Shown: piece after piece, positions 47,701 through 53,252 of the stretch
How positions within the stretch are numbered: position 1 is the first letter of the stretch
Layout: each line of letters starts with the position of its first letter
DNA from: Mimachlamys varia
Lineage: Eukaryota > Mollusca > Bivalvia > Pectinida > Pectinidae
Direction: 5' to 3'
DNA: 64,000 bases
Assembly: GCA_947623455.1 (NCBI GenBank)
Contig: OX392535.1
Location: 33,628,688 to 33,692,687 of the forward strand
The notes under the pieces: generated by a model
What the model was told of the DNA's origin: nothing
Database searches by the model: none
Seen by the model: the letters and a program-made list of their open reading frames with translations, nothing else
Translations under genes and position numbers: made by a program

Positions 47701-48846
47701 AACAGGGCTCTCTCCCATTTTAGTGTGAATGGGGCCGGGGCCTTCAGAATTGTGAAAATTATCGCGGCATTGACTAAAATTGTGAAACTTTAAGATATTG
47801 ACAAATATAAGAAAAACAACTAAAAATTTCTTCTCTTATAGATTCAAAGTAGTTTATTGATCTGTGCACAACATTCCAATTATGGTTTGTTTCCGGTTTG
47901 ACGATCGCATGAAAATATTTCATTTGGTTTCTTTCATTTTTAAAATTTTTGACTTTTTATTTTGATTTTTAACACGGAGGCGATTGTGAAAATCAGCTTG
48001 AGCGATTGTGAAAAAAACATACTAATTTAGATTGGGAATGGGGCCGTATTTCGGCCCCAAATACAGCCCAGCGAGAGCCATGGACAATAATTACACATGG
48101 TAATTTTATACATGCTTTTACACTACAGTAGTTTGATTAAGGTGGCAGTACCCAAATCGGATCAACAGATCACCATTTTATTCATTCATTGAAAACTCTG
48201 GGGATGAATTATATCCATTTATGGTTGTATCAAAGGAAGAACATTGATGGGTCATCTTACAAAACAATTTAACATTCAGGATTCACATGGGATATTTATA
48301 GAACGCTCCGAAGTCACTAATCAGCAGTTCCAGTTTTTGCCAATACCAGGACCAGCCCAAATCGGATCAAGGCTTGAATTTTAAAAAGAATATTTGTTTG
48401 ACAGCATATTAACATTTGATGTTTACCTATGGAACTGATATGAAAACAAGTATTTCTATCACGAATATGAATTTGTTTTTATAGGCGAAAACAGAAGGCA
48501 TAGTTGTCACATGCGCCATTTTTTACAACACGTAAACAAAACACTTAGTTTTGAGTTTGAATGACATTTTCTGGTCTATTTAAACATGAAACCTAATCAT
48601 ATGTGGACAAAAACAGTGCATGGCTATCTATTCTAACACTACATTATGGTTATAACTGATCTGTTGAGACATTTATTGATTAAAAAGTAATTTTGCAAAA
48701 AGTCATCAAATTCGGGTCCTGCCTCTTTAAAAGCTATTTTCACACTAACCTGTTTTTCTCTCTGGTGCGTTTACTTCAAATCGCTTCAAGAATTGTTCGT
48801 CGTCCTTACTTTTTATGACAACGGGATGCAATTGTGATGAACTCAT
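8769..48846 (-). CDS. vWA-domain protein of unknown function (17 coding exons)
   Basis: Whole-gene entry. Seventeen coding exons, listed separately, join with consistent phase to give about 1,212 residues. Residues 1-502 are a mostly helical N-terminal region with an acidic low-complexity stretch holding six 14-residue repeats (about 197-281). Residues 503-787 are a polar, probably disordered linker with three SFDAHH repeats (about 534-554) and an Asp-rich patch. Residues about 796-1000 form a vWA fold: a hydrophobic strand then DLSKS at 804-808 (the MIDAS DxSxS motif), GVAVFG, RSPLGLGL (Ser where MIDAS usually has Thr), a strand ending in TDM, and a final IPVHLVPVG strand. Residues 1001-1212 are helical with no family I recognise. 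No signal peptide or membrane segment is evident, so the product is probably intracellular and binds a partner through Mg2+-dependent vWA contacts (inferred). The introns carry most of the repeats in this window. Start: first Met of exon 1. The gene name is unknown to me. Confidence 0.8.
9131..9213. repeat. 41-bp tandem duplication
   Basis: Two near-perfect adjacent copies of a 41-base stretch beginning ATAGGTGAAGGTGGATTTCT, in the intron before the last exon. Confidence 0.85.
9278..9354 (-). CDS. vWA gene exon 16
   Basis: Encodes residues 1182-1207, including RYRLMFLKNLMKLTNG. The acceptor is TTCTGTTCAAG, with an A at -3 where C or T is usual, and the donor is CAAG|GTATGA. It enters with two bases of codon 1182 already supplied and leaves one base, so phases match both neighbours. 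Confidence 0.75.
9665..9735. repeat. Pair of perfect palindromes centred on ACTAGT
   Basis: TATATCATCACTAGTGATGA occurs twice within about 55 bases (near 9677 and 9707). Each sits in a perfect self-complementary stretch of more than 20 bases, and the whole lies between AAAACTTATATCATC and its complement. It could form a cruciform. Intronic. Confidence 0.85.
10030..10182. repeat. Fold-back inverted repeat (~60-bp arms)
   Basis: The left arm contains AATATCAAATATATTTCACT and ATGGCAGATTTTA. The right arm contains the complements AATCTGCCATACTCGTGAAA and ATATATTTGATAT. The arms meet at TTTCACTCGTG-CTACCCA-CTCGTGAAA, a 7-base loop. Outer flanks ATGGTTTCC and GGAAACCAT extend the pairing. Confidence 0.8.
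10195..10345 (-). repeat. tRNA-like SINE head, copy 1
   Basis: On the minus strand it carries a good A box (TAGCTCAGTGGTAGAGC) and B box (GGTTCAAGCCC), about 45 bases apart, as in a pol III tRNA promoter. The D arm pairs, but the anticodon and acceptor stems do not, so this is not a working tRNA. A degenerate relative follows at 10545-10700. Best read as a tRNA-derived SINE or pseudogene. Confidence 0.6.
10545..10700 (-). repeat. tRNA-like SINE head, copy 2 (decayed)
   Basis: Matches copy 1 over TTGGCTCTCCAGCCTGA and the following TAAAGGGAAAT and CATCTTTTACA blocks, but both pol III boxes have lost key bases. Confidence 0.55.
10701..12778. other. Intron sequence with scattered decayed repeats
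   Basis: Intron between exons 15 and 16. From about 11410 to 11830 a motif like CATGATATTAACAGGAATGT recurs at irregular spacing, which suggests fragments of one decayed element. A copy of the small palindromic MITE lies at 12095-12218. The open frames of 60-100 codons here overlap each other on both strands and show no domain. Confidence 0.6.
12779..12831 (-). CDS. vWA gene exon 15
   Basis: Short exon coding VAWGNDQICRHSSFDIC (1165-1181) plus two bases. Acceptor TAATTGCAG; donor CTGCAG|GTAATG. It is supported mainly by exact phase agreement with exons 14 and 16. Confidence 0.7.
13084..13190 (-). CDS. vWA gene exon 14
   Basis: Codes residues 1129-1164, including MDNTDVGTVLTLSALQ. Acceptor TTGTTCTTCAG; donor CTAT|GTAAGT. 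It is separated from exon 13 by a 9.5-kb intron made largely of the tandem-core element and the 90-bp array. Confidence 0.78.
13691..19001. mobile_element. Tandem-core non-autonomous element E1 (Pearl/Helentron-associated type)
   Basis: The 5' end is AACAAGAGGCCCAACGGGCC (a hairpin); the 3' end is a long hairpin at 18965-18998 with CTGACCC-TTC-GGGTCAG at its tip, then AAAAA. A subterminal GGTCATCTGAC at 13716-13726 is complemented by GTCAGATGACC at 18986-18996. Between them lie about 33 head-to-tail units of about 146 bases, each holding TGACCTTGA and TCAAGGTCA. These features fit published descriptions of Helentron-associated/Pearl elements with tandem cores in bivalves (family knowledge). 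No replicase is encoded. The many 60-codon frames on both strands are products of the repeat. Confidence 0.85.
18885..18952. repeat. CpG-rich short tandem repeat near the E1 3' end
   Basis: Runs of CGGCGCACGACGCA-type sequence just before the terminal hairpin. The matching site in E2 (about 53187-53200) holds one such unit. In E3 it reads TGGACAATGGACACAGGAC, which looks like the same site after CpG loss. Confidence 0.8.
19002..20090. other. Intron sequence, nothing recognised
   Basis: Between E1 and the 90-bp array. A GC-rich patch (CCGGCCGGGCCCGG, about 19715-19728) sits in a 71-codon frame with no recognisable content. From about 19900 the first decayed units of the following array appear. 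Confidence 0.55.
20091..22100. repeat. 90-bp tandem array
   Basis: About 21 head-to-tail copies with core AAAACATTATCAAGGGGAGG and ATTAGGATGCCAGCCCACTC. The first eight units are exactly 90 bases, a multiple of three, so both strands stay open for about 230 codons. From about 20790 indels break this and unit length varies to the end. Two unit types, AGATATAC and ATATATAC, alternate early on, implying an amplified 180-bp dimer. It lies inside an intron. I do not treat the open frames as genes. Confidence 0.95.
22139..22533. mobile_element. TTAA-ended inverted-repeat element, copy 3 (inverted)
   Basis: TTTAAAGGCCCAATAT at the left and ACTTGGCCTTTAATAA at the right, with the shared body in the opposite orientation to copies 1 and 2 (for example GCAGCAGTTGAAAC appears here as GTTTCAACTGCTGC). 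Confidence 0.8.
22657..22843 (-). CDS. vWA gene exon 13
   Basis: Codes residues 1067-1128: a charged helical stretch (IIAARQANERKEANIKSL) then GEQLWRDLPLGERVQEIHDA. Acceptor ATGTTTTAG; donor AGAAA|GTAAGT. Probably part of the C-terminal helical region that follows the vWA fold. Confidence 0.85.
23055..23135 (+). repeat. tRNA-like SINE head (plus strand)
   Basis: A box AGCTCAATTGGTTGAGC and B box GGTTTGAACCC, with good D-arm and T-arm pairing. The anticodon stem is imperfect and the acceptor strands do not pair, so a functional tRNA is unlikely. Followed by a pyrimidine-rich tail. Confidence 0.55.
23367..23477 (-). CDS. vWA gene exon 12
   Basis: Codes residues 1030-1066, INACNILKMITSDWGDLSEE and onward to GDDPGDT. 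Acceptor TGTTTGTTACAG; donor ACACG|GTTAGT. Phase 0 on both sides. Confidence 0.85.
24048..24487. mobile_element. 440-bp MITE with ~28-bp terminal inverted repeats
   Basis: Starts CTACCATAACTTCCTGTGTA-TTACCTGC and ends with the near-perfect complement (GCAGGCAATACACAGGAAAT-TACGGTAG). No coding capacity; intronic. The rest of 23478-24728 is AT-rich intron without recognised features. Confidence 0.85.
24729..24821 (-). CDS. vWA gene exon 11
   Basis: Codes residues 999-1029 (VRSHLEGVIKMTGGTILDKN and on). The placement and the KMTGGTIL helix/strand pattern match the last elements of a vWA fold. Acceptor TTTCTCACAG; donor CAACAG|GTGAGA. Confidence 0.85.
24822..25575. other. Intron with a probable dispersed repeat
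   Basis: About 24890-25440 holds two similar halves (CCAATTTTTATTAAAATCAG ... GGCCGCCATCTTGATTAC) and a GC-rich end (GGACGGCCCGGGACAGGGCT), which reads like a degraded interspersed repeat. No gene. Confidence 0.5.
25576..25671 (-). CDS. vWA gene exon 10
   Basis: Codes residues 967-998: TIDVKNELIQIALKLGALEI followed by PVHLVPVG. The pattern 'helix, IPVHLVPVG' is the classic penultimate strand of a vWA domain. Acceptor TTTTTTTCAG; donor AGACAG|GTTAGT. Confidence 0.9.
25672..26395. other. Intron sequence, nothing recognised
   Basis: AT-rich intron between exon 10 and the donor-derived array. No repeat or frame worth naming. Confidence 0.6.
26396..26962 (-). repeat. Splice-donor-derived minisatellite (about 11 units beyond exon 9)
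   Basis: Units of about 48-53 bases. Read on the gene's strand, each is GACAGATTTGAGCCTGAGTC, then GTCTGAA|GTATATATAG, then a short linker. This is the last 30 or so bases of exon 9 followed by its own 5' splice site. The true donor reads GAG|GTATAT. Nearly all downstream copies read GAA|GTATAT, so they lack the preferred G at -1; one copy near 26915 keeps GAG. Reading past the true donor meets TGA within the first intronic unit. Confidence 0.92.
26963..27117 (-). CDS. vWA gene exon 9
   Basis: Codes residues 915-966: GTGGAVWLHGRKIKPRIIVI then TDM, the vWA strand carrying the third MIDAS Asp (TDM instead of the commoner TDG), then an acidic tail EEDRFEPESSE. Acceptor TTGTTCCACAG; donor CTGAG|GTATAT, a modest 5' splice site. 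Its 3' end is the seed of the tandem array that follows directly in the intron. Confidence 0.88.
27118..28166. other. Intron with a perfect 24-bp-arm hairpin
   Basis: Intron between exons 8 and 9. The notable structure is an inverted repeat: ATATGTAAATTGTCAAAAAT at 27857-27876 (full arm 27855-27878), a 10-base loop, and the exact complement at 27889-27912. The 60-70-codon frames at 27217-27544 show nothing recognisable. Confidence 0.7.
28167..28253 (-). CDS. vWA gene exon 8
   Basis: Codes residues 886-914: DLQSFTQPDGRSPLGLGLLL and onward. In vWA domains this position reads GxTPLGxGL, where the Thr is the second MIDAS contact; here it is Ser (RSPLG). Acceptor TTTGTTTCAG; donor AAAAG|GTAATT. 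Confidence 0.88.
28318..31920 (-). repeat. 19-bp minisatellite filling intron 7
   Basis: About 190 copies of GTGAGTAGAGGACTAGGGA (plus strand), with GGACAAGGG, GGCCTAGGG, GAGAG and GTGGG variants. On the gene's strand the unit is CTCACTCCCTAGTCCTCTA, pyrimidine-rich and ending a pyrimidine run in TAG. It takes up about 3.6 of the 3.7 kb of the intron, starting about 30 bases after the exon 7 donor and stopping about 65 bases before the exon 8 acceptor. Confidence 0.97.
31951..32124 (-). CDS. vWA gene exon 7
   Basis: Codes residues 828-885: DMLCYLSKMHFDLCVLTEAG, then GQMSETYGVAVFGHKTEVLL. GVAVFG is the usual third strand of the vWA fold. I chose the acceptor AATCTTTTAG because it alone gives the required phase; the nearer CTCAG would break the frame. 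Donor TTTAG|GTAGGT. Confidence 0.87.
32125..32808. other. Intron sequence
   Basis: Contains CGGCAATAAGCCCA and its near-complement GGGCTTATTGCTGG about 45 bases apart (32397-32457), a possible small inverted-repeat element. Otherwise nothing recognised. Confidence 0.5.
32809..32928 (-). CDS. vWA gene exon 6 (MIDAS motif)
   Basis: Codes residues 788-827. TMFLLDLSKSMEQEDKISQM contains the hydrophobic first strand and DLSKS, an intact DxSxS metal-ion-dependent adhesion site. This exon opens the vWA domain. Acceptor GTCTGTACAG; donor ACAAG|GTCAGC. Confidence 0.9.
32929..34659. other. Intron sequence
   Basis: AT-rich, several poly-T runs. A weak tRNA-like patch is visible on the minus strand near 34330-34385. 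I see no gene or well-defined element. Confidence 0.5.
34660..35515 (-). CDS. vWA gene exon 5 (disordered linker)
   Basis: 856 bases, residues 503-787. It begins LIAGLNEEKGSKFKLSKDHD, then three SFDAHH copies from an 18-bp tandem repeat (about 35362-35420), a Ser/Lys-rich stretch, and an acidic patch (DDDHHDDESSQDVNDTDDDS). It ends with a more ordered segment (TADRYKTFLKSWNVNLGDSG) leading into the vWA domain. Overlapping open frames on the other strand and in other phases are shadows. Acceptor TTTTTTTTAAG is weak at -3 (A); donor GCAAG|GTAAAC. Confidence 0.88.
35678..36352. mobile_element. Tandem-core element E3 (short, decayed relative of E1)
   Basis: Opens ACAAGAGGTCCAATGGGCCT. It carries about three decayed units with TGTGACCTTGAA, TCAAGGTC and CAGAAGAAGTTGTTTAAAG blocks as in E1, and ends at a TTC-loop hairpin (TTGGCCC-TTC-GGACTAG, 36325-36341) followed by GTGAGCTAATAA. 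Two or three units instead of about 33 make it a useful contrast with E1. Confidence 0.75.
36390..36596 (-). CDS. vWA gene exon 4
   Basis: Codes residues 434-502: MRNMFYYVLRHYISGNSEAF, then QEVYVKMLTDMSVYKYYYYY. A run of five Tyr is encoded by TAC repeats. Helical and aromatic-rich; no domain recognised. Acceptor GTTTTGTAG; donor TGCTG|GTAAGG. Confidence 0.85.
36597..37117. other. Intron sequence, nothing recognised
   Basis: AT-rich intron downstream of the exon 3 minisatellite. No support for any feature. Confidence 0.6.
37118..38972 (-). repeat. Exon-end/splice-donor minisatellite after exon 3
   Basis: Composite array touching exon 3. Near both edges (37200-37560 and 38770-38972) units read on the gene's strand as GAACAAGAACTTGTGGTAGG, the same order as exon 3's own end GAACAAGAACTCGTG|GTAGGT. 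The 37201-37380 block repeats every 44 bases. The middle (about 37640-38770) is a derived 27-bp unit, GTGTACATGTTCAGTG plus TTCACACCTAC, whose complement still contains CGTAGGTGTG. Because 27 is a multiple of three, long plus-strand frames (up to 600 codons) run through it; they are not genes. Confidence 0.92.
38973..39065 (-). CDS. vWA gene exon 3
   Basis: Codes residues 403-433, VAEQNLNKDRTIDIDTDRAE followed by YIIEGVEQELV. Acceptor ACATTTCTAG; donor CTCGTG|GTAGGT. Phase 0 on both sides. Its last bases seed the minisatellite that directly follows. Confidence 0.82.
39125..40480. mobile_element. 1.36-kb TIR transposon relic with subterminal repeats
   Basis: Left end TAAAATCTTGATAATAAGCC; the right end is its near-perfect complement (GGCTTATTATCGAGATTTTA). 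Near both ends, AAGGCTTATTTTCAA-like motifs recur several times, as subterminal transposase-binding repeats often do. The longest frame inside is about 75 codons, so no intact transposase. The class is not clear to me. Confidence 0.8.
40481..40565. repeat. 18-bp tandem repeat, five copies
   Basis: CAATTTGTAATATTTTAT repeated between the 39-kb transposon and the next MITE. Last copy diverged. Confidence 0.85.
40566..40940. mobile_element. TTAA-ended inverted-repeat element, copy 4 (inverted)
   Basis: Starts TTAATGGCCCAATATACGTA and ends GGGGCCTTTAA, with the same body as the copies at 6052 (reverse) and 22139 (same orientation). Confidence 0.8.
41046..42154 (-). CDS. vWA gene exon 2 (N-terminal region with 14-residue repeats)
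   Basis: 1,109 bases, residues 33-402. It opens EPGSRQVLLIQLKDVSSCQS. A conserved-looking helical stretch follows (MGRMDVILRNLTENKDQLLK, FEVFLKDEADIDETMDM). Six copies of a 42-bp repeat code KERANTGIENEESR variants (about residues 197-281), so the repeat keeps frame. A basic region and a hydrophobic end (TVLFNFIVCFNIFAKNLQS) finish the exon. Acceptor CTTTCATTTAG; donor AGTCG|GTAAGG. The plus-strand frame at 41334-41663 is the complement of the repeat. Confidence 0.88.
42155..42535. other. Start of intron 1, with a partial ACAAGAGG element
   Basis: At 42278 ACAAGAGGTCCGGGGGAACC resembles the 5' end of the E1-E3 family. I could not find the matching 3' hairpin, so it is likely a truncated copy. 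Confidence 0.5.
42536..43095. mobile_element. 560-bp MITE with long inverted ends
   Basis: Left ACGCCATTTCCGGGATACAA; right end complement of ACGCCGTTTCCGAGATACAA. A second inner inverted pair (TTTAGGGCACTT and AAGTGCCCTAAA) supports the call. Contains CAAAATGGCGGC. No transposase frame. Confidence 0.8.
43096..44889. other. Intron 1 sequence with decayed inverted-repeat elements
   Basis: About 43412-44425 begins GTGTATGGAATCGGCTGAAA and ends near AATCGGGGCACCAC. A similar start and end (GTGTTGGGAATCACTTGAAA ... AGCACCAATTA) bound 49601-50117, so both may be copies of one transposon family. Open frames of 66-80 codons at 43790-44129 overlap on both strands and show no domain. From about 44770 the sequence belongs to the element interrupted at 44890. 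Confidence 0.5.
44890..46277. mobile_element. 1.39-kb TIR transposon nested in an older element
   Basis: Left end AGGCCATACCAATTTGATTT-ATTGTTC; right end GAACAATAAATC-AAATTGGTATGGCCT, about 27 bases of inverted terminus. The flanks (about 44775-44889 and 46278-46505) join into a sequence that also occurs uninterrupted, in reverse, at 59600-59800. The insertion is therefore directly visible. Internal GGAGCGAGCGGGCGCAATTT motifs recur. No long frame remains. Confidence 0.85.
46278..46505. mobile_element. End of the older GTTCCATTTAGCGGAACG element
   Basis: Contains CGTGTTCCATTTAGCGGAAC and, about 60 bases on, its inverse GTTCTGCTAAATGGAACACG. Also CATATTGGATCCAACTTGG, as in the copy at 59487-59959. 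Confidence 0.75.
46549..47618. mobile_element. 1.07-kb pogo/Tigger-like TIR element
   Basis: Bounded TA|CAGTCAAACCTG on the left and CAGGTTTGACTG|TA on the right, with inner repeats (GACTTCCTGTCATATGTGAC and GTCACATATGACAG). TA flanks and CAGTCAAACCTG-type ends are typical of pogo/Tigger-like elements (family knowledge). Internally it has only a 73-codon frame at 47411-47632, so it is non-autonomous. Confidence 0.8.
47619..48749. other. Intron 1 with two possible MITEs
   Basis: About 47705-48078 has GGGCTCTCTCCCATT at one end and CCCAGCGAGAGCC at the other. About 48138-48732 has AAGGTGGCAGTACCCAAAT and, inverted, AATTCGGGTCCTGCCTCTT. Both look like short inverted-repeat elements; the arms are imperfect. 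Confidence 0.5.
48750..48846 (-). CDS. vWA gene exon 1 (start of coding)
   Basis: Codes MSSSQLHPVVIKSKDDEQFL and on to ERKT (residues 1-32). The exon extends to 48879, after acceptor ATATTTTCAG, so at least one non-coding 5' exon lies upstream. The frame stays open for 33 bases above the ATG to the acceptor, so an earlier start in an upstream exon cannot be excluded. Donor AAACAG|GTTAGT. Confidence 0.8.
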
Positions 48847-48879
48847 GATTCTTGTTGAACTCACGATCTTTCGGTTATT

Positions 48880-50279
48880 CTGAAAATATAGCAGAATATA
48901 CATTTTGTAAGTTCAGACAAGCAACATTAGAATAACAAGAAATCCCAGAGGGATCCTGGTGCCCAAATCCATGATCTTAATTTGTTAATCTTAAAAATTT
49001 TGATCCTTTCTAACTTTCCTTTCATATTCCCTTCTTTCCTCTTGAATGTATTTAATCTTAATCATACATAATTATGGATGTCATTCTATTCCTAATCTAT
49101 CAGCAATATAGTTTTCTAGATCATTCCCAAATAAATTAGATAGGACACTATTGGAGACCAAGGGGACCGTAATAAGTAATTTCGGAAAGACTGATTATGT
49201 CATTTTCAAGAAATAGCCAAAACAATCTTTCATAGTAAAAATCTAAGATGGCCACCAATTTCTAAAAAACAAAGATTTCAGACATCTGTTTCAAAATGAC
49301 CAACATCTAACTCTAAAATCACATGATCCAAATAGTTAGTTCACAATGAAGCTCTTGCGAGATCAAGACGGCAGCTATTTTCAAGATGATGACTGTAATC
49401 TACATGGTTATATTTTTTAGAAATGCATGGGTGGCTACAGTTGAACTACCTTCCTTGACCTGATTAAATGTGTATAGCTTAGTCGAAAAGATATCTGTTC
49501 TTTCCATCAAATGTCCACTGATACTTTATTTGCAGTAAAACAATAAAATGTTGCATATTATAAAAGACTGCTTAATCAGTGACCCTTAACTAAGACATAG
49601 TGTTGGGAATCACTTGAAAAATCATGATCTATCATCACAGTTACACGAACGACTGATGAGGGACTAATGACCAATTACTTAATGACTGTGAGGTTACAAT
49701 TTGAAAAAAAAAGATGAATAAGACATATATATATATATATACTGTAAATCAATAAAATTCCTGTTCAGTCGATGTACTAAACGTGTCTTGTGTCAGGCCT
49801 TCAGTTTAGTTTTGCCATTTTGATACTATTGTCATGCCGCATTATTTTGAAACACTTGATTGGTTGCTGGATAGATCACTTGACCAATCAGAGGTTCTGT
49901 TACGTAAGGATTTTAGTTTTTGGTATACACAGACTTCCGCAACCATGTTGTCGCTTATAAGCTGTTAATTGAAGAAATTAAGATTAACCAATGTGAAAAG
50001 TATGAAAAGCTAAAATTAGCCAAATTATTATCAATCATGATGAACAGTGATCAATTAATCAATTTTCAAGTACAAATGACTAAACGTCAACTAAATTGAT
50101 TAATCAGAACAGCACCAATTAGATGGGTCACAAAAAATTTGCATTTTTTATAGAAAGGGATTCAGACTCTCTGAAATGCTAAATAGAGAGACCACTGGCA
50201 GCTATGAGAGTCTGAGAACCCTTCAGACTATAGAGACAAGTCACAATTGGCATTGCACACATTGTGATTTTTAGATTAT
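48880..50279. other. 5' intron or upstream region of the vWA gene; repeats only
   Basis: At 48933 ACAAGAAATCCCAGAGGGAT resembles the start of another ACAAGA-type repeat. About 49601-50117 is the probable shorter relative of the 43412-44425 element. A TA dinucleotide run lies at about 49725-49741. No coding sequence seen. Confidence 0.5.
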
Positions 50280-53252
50280 AACAAGAGGCCCATGGGCCTT
50301 AACGGTCACCTGATGTTTGACATGAAAGAGAAATATGGGAATGTTGAGATGAATATTTATAACAAAACATTGTAGCATATCTGTGAGTGGAAAAAATGAA
50401 TTTTTGAAATTATGTCAATTTGACCCTTTTAGGCCCCACCCCTCAGGCACCTGGGGGTCAGTCAGTGTCAATATGTGCGTACTACTCAAAAGTCATGTCA
50501 TATTGATAATTTCAACCAAATTTGCATCATTTCTTATGGCAATTAAACAAATAATGCAAAAAAATGTTTTTTTCTGCCAAGATACTATAGTCAACTTAAC
50601 CCCTTCCACAGGGGGAGATTCAAGACCCCAGAGTCATGAAATTCACAATTTTGGTAAAGAACCTTAAAACCAATCCGTCTATGAAGAGTATTTGATTCCA
50701 GCATATCTGGGAGAAGAGAGGAAGATTTTTGAAATTTTTGTCAATTTTACCCTTTTTGGCCCCGCCCTACAGCCCCTGGGGGTCAACTAGGGCCAACATG
50801 TACATACCATCAAAGTGTCATCCCATGCTGATAATTTGATACAAGTTAGAATGAATTCCAATACAAATCCAACAAATAATAGTCAAAAATGTGATTTCCC
50901 TATATAAACTTTAGTAAAGTTTACCCCCTCCCCAGGGGCAAACGTGAGACCCCAGGGTCATGAAATTCACAATTTTGGTAAAGCCCCTTAAGATCCTTCC
51001 ATCTATGAAGAGCATTTGATTCTACCATATCTAAGAGTAGAGAAGAAGATTTTTGAAATTTTTGTAAATTTTACCCTTTTTGGCCCCGCCCCGCAGACCC
51101 TGGGGGTCAACTAGGGCCAACATGTACATACCATCAAAGTGTCATCCCATGCTGATAATTTTATACAAGTTAGAATGAATTCCAATACAAATCCAACAAG
51201 TAATAGTCAAAAATGTGATTTCCCTATATACATGTACACTATAGTAAAGTTTACCCCCTCCCCAGGGGCAAACGTGAGACCCCAGGGTCATGAAATTCAC
51301 AATTTTGGTAAAGCCCCTTAAGATCCTTCCATCTATGAAAAGTATTTGATTCTACCATATCTAAGAGTAGAGAAGAAGATTTTTGAAATTTTTGTAAATT
51401 TTACCCTTTTTGGCCCCGCCCCGCAGACCCTGGGGGTCAACTAGGGCCAACATGTACATACCATCAAAGTGTCATCCCATGCTGATAATTTTATACAAGT
51501 TAGAATGAATTCCAATACAAATCCAACAAATAATAGTCAAAAATGTGATTTCCCTTTATAAACTATAGTAAAGTTTACCCCCTCCCCAGGGACAAACGTG
51601 AAACCCCAGGGTCATGAAATTCACAATTTTGGTAAAGCCCCTTAAGATCCTTCCATCTATGAAGAGTATTTGATTCTACCATATCTAAGAGTAGAGAAGA
51701 AGATTTTTGAAATTTTTGTAAATTTTACCCTTTTTGGCCCCGCCCCGCAGACCCTGGGGGTCAACTAGGGCCAACATGTACATACCATCAAAGTGTCATC
51801 CCATGCTGATAATTTTATACAAGTTAGAATGAATTCCAATACAAATCCAACAAGTAATAGTCAAAAATGTGATTTCCCTATATACATGTACACTATAGTA
51901 AAGTTTACCCCCTCCCCAGGGGCAAACGTGAGACCCCAGGGTCATGAAATTCACAATTTTGGTAAAGCCCCTTAAGATCCTTCTATCTATGAAAAGTATT
52001 TGATTCTACCATATCTAAGAGTAGAGAAGAAGATTTTTGAAATTTTTGTAAATTTTACCCTTTTTGGCCCCGCCCACCAGCCCCTGGGGGTCAACTAGGG
52101 CCAACATGTACATACCATCAAAGTGTCATCCCATGCTGATAATTTGATACAAGTTAGAATGAATTCCAATACAAATCCAACAAATAATAGTCAAAAATGT
52201 GATTTCCCTTTATAAACTATAGTAAAGTTTACCCCCTCCCCAGGGACAAACGTGAAACCCCAGGGTCATGAAATTCACAATTTTGGTAAAGCACCTTAAG
52301 ACCCTTCCATCTATGAAGAGTATTTGATTCTACCATATCTAAGAGTAGAGAAGAAGATTTTTGAAATTTTTGTCAATTTGACCCTTTTTGACCCAATTTG
52401 GCGCACAGGCCCCTGGGGGTCAACTAGGGTCAACATGTACATACCATCAAAGTGTCATCCCATGCTGATAATTTTATACAAGTTAGAATGTATTCCAATA
52501 CAAATCCAACAAATAATAGTCAAAAATGTGATTTCCCTATATAAACTTTAGTAAAGTTTACCCCCTCCCCAGGGGCAAACGTTAGACCCCAGGGTCATAA
52601 AATTCACAATTTTGGTAAAGCACCTTAAGACCCTTCCATCTATGAAGAGTATTTGATTCTACCATATCTAAGAGTAGAGAAGAAGATTTTTGAAATTTTT
52701 GTAAATTTTACCCTTTTTGGCCCCGCCCCGCAGGCCCCTGGGGGTCAACTAGGGCCAACATGTACATACCATCAAAGTGTCATCCCATGCTGATAATTTG
52801 ATACAAGTTAGAATGAATTCCAATACAAATCCAACAAATAATAGTCAAAAATGTGATTTCCCTATATAAACTATAGCAAAGTTTACCCCCTCCCCAGGGG
52901 CAAACATGAGACCCCAGGGTCATGAAATTCACAATCTTGGTAAAGCACCTTAAGACCCTTCTATCTATGAAGAGTATTTGATTCTACCATATCTGAGAGT
53001 AGAGGAGAAGATTTTTGAAGTTTTAGTCAATTTTACCTTTTTGGCCCCGCCCCGCATGCCCCTGTTTTGGGAACCATATAATTCACAATTTTGGTTCACC
53101 CTCAGCCATGGAAGCTTCCTGTAAAATTTCATTGAATTTAGTTCAGCGGTTTTTGAGAAGAAGTTGAAAATATAAATTGTTTAAGACGCACGACGCTGGA
53201 CAAAAGGCGATCGCAATAGGTCAACTGAGACTTCGTCTCAGGTGACCTAAAA
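50280..53252. mobile_element. Tandem-core non-autonomous element E2
   Basis: Same end architecture as E1 with different sequence. The 5' end is AACAAGAGGCCCATGGGCCT; subterminal GGTCACCTGA at 50304-50313 is complemented by TCAGGTGACC at 53238-53247; the 3' hairpin at 53217-53249 has tip CTGAGAC-TTC-GTCTCAG, then AAAA. The core is about eight units of 324-330 bases (GTCATCCCATGCTGATAAT and AAATTCACAATTTTGGTAAA). Two consecutive 654-bp dimers (51139 and 51793) are almost identical. The core is unrelated to the E1 unit. Confidence 0.85.

Noticed and set aside
51139..51975. Two identical 60-codon frames
   Set aside because: They are the same position in two 654-bp repeat dimers of E2, with no sign of coding constraint.
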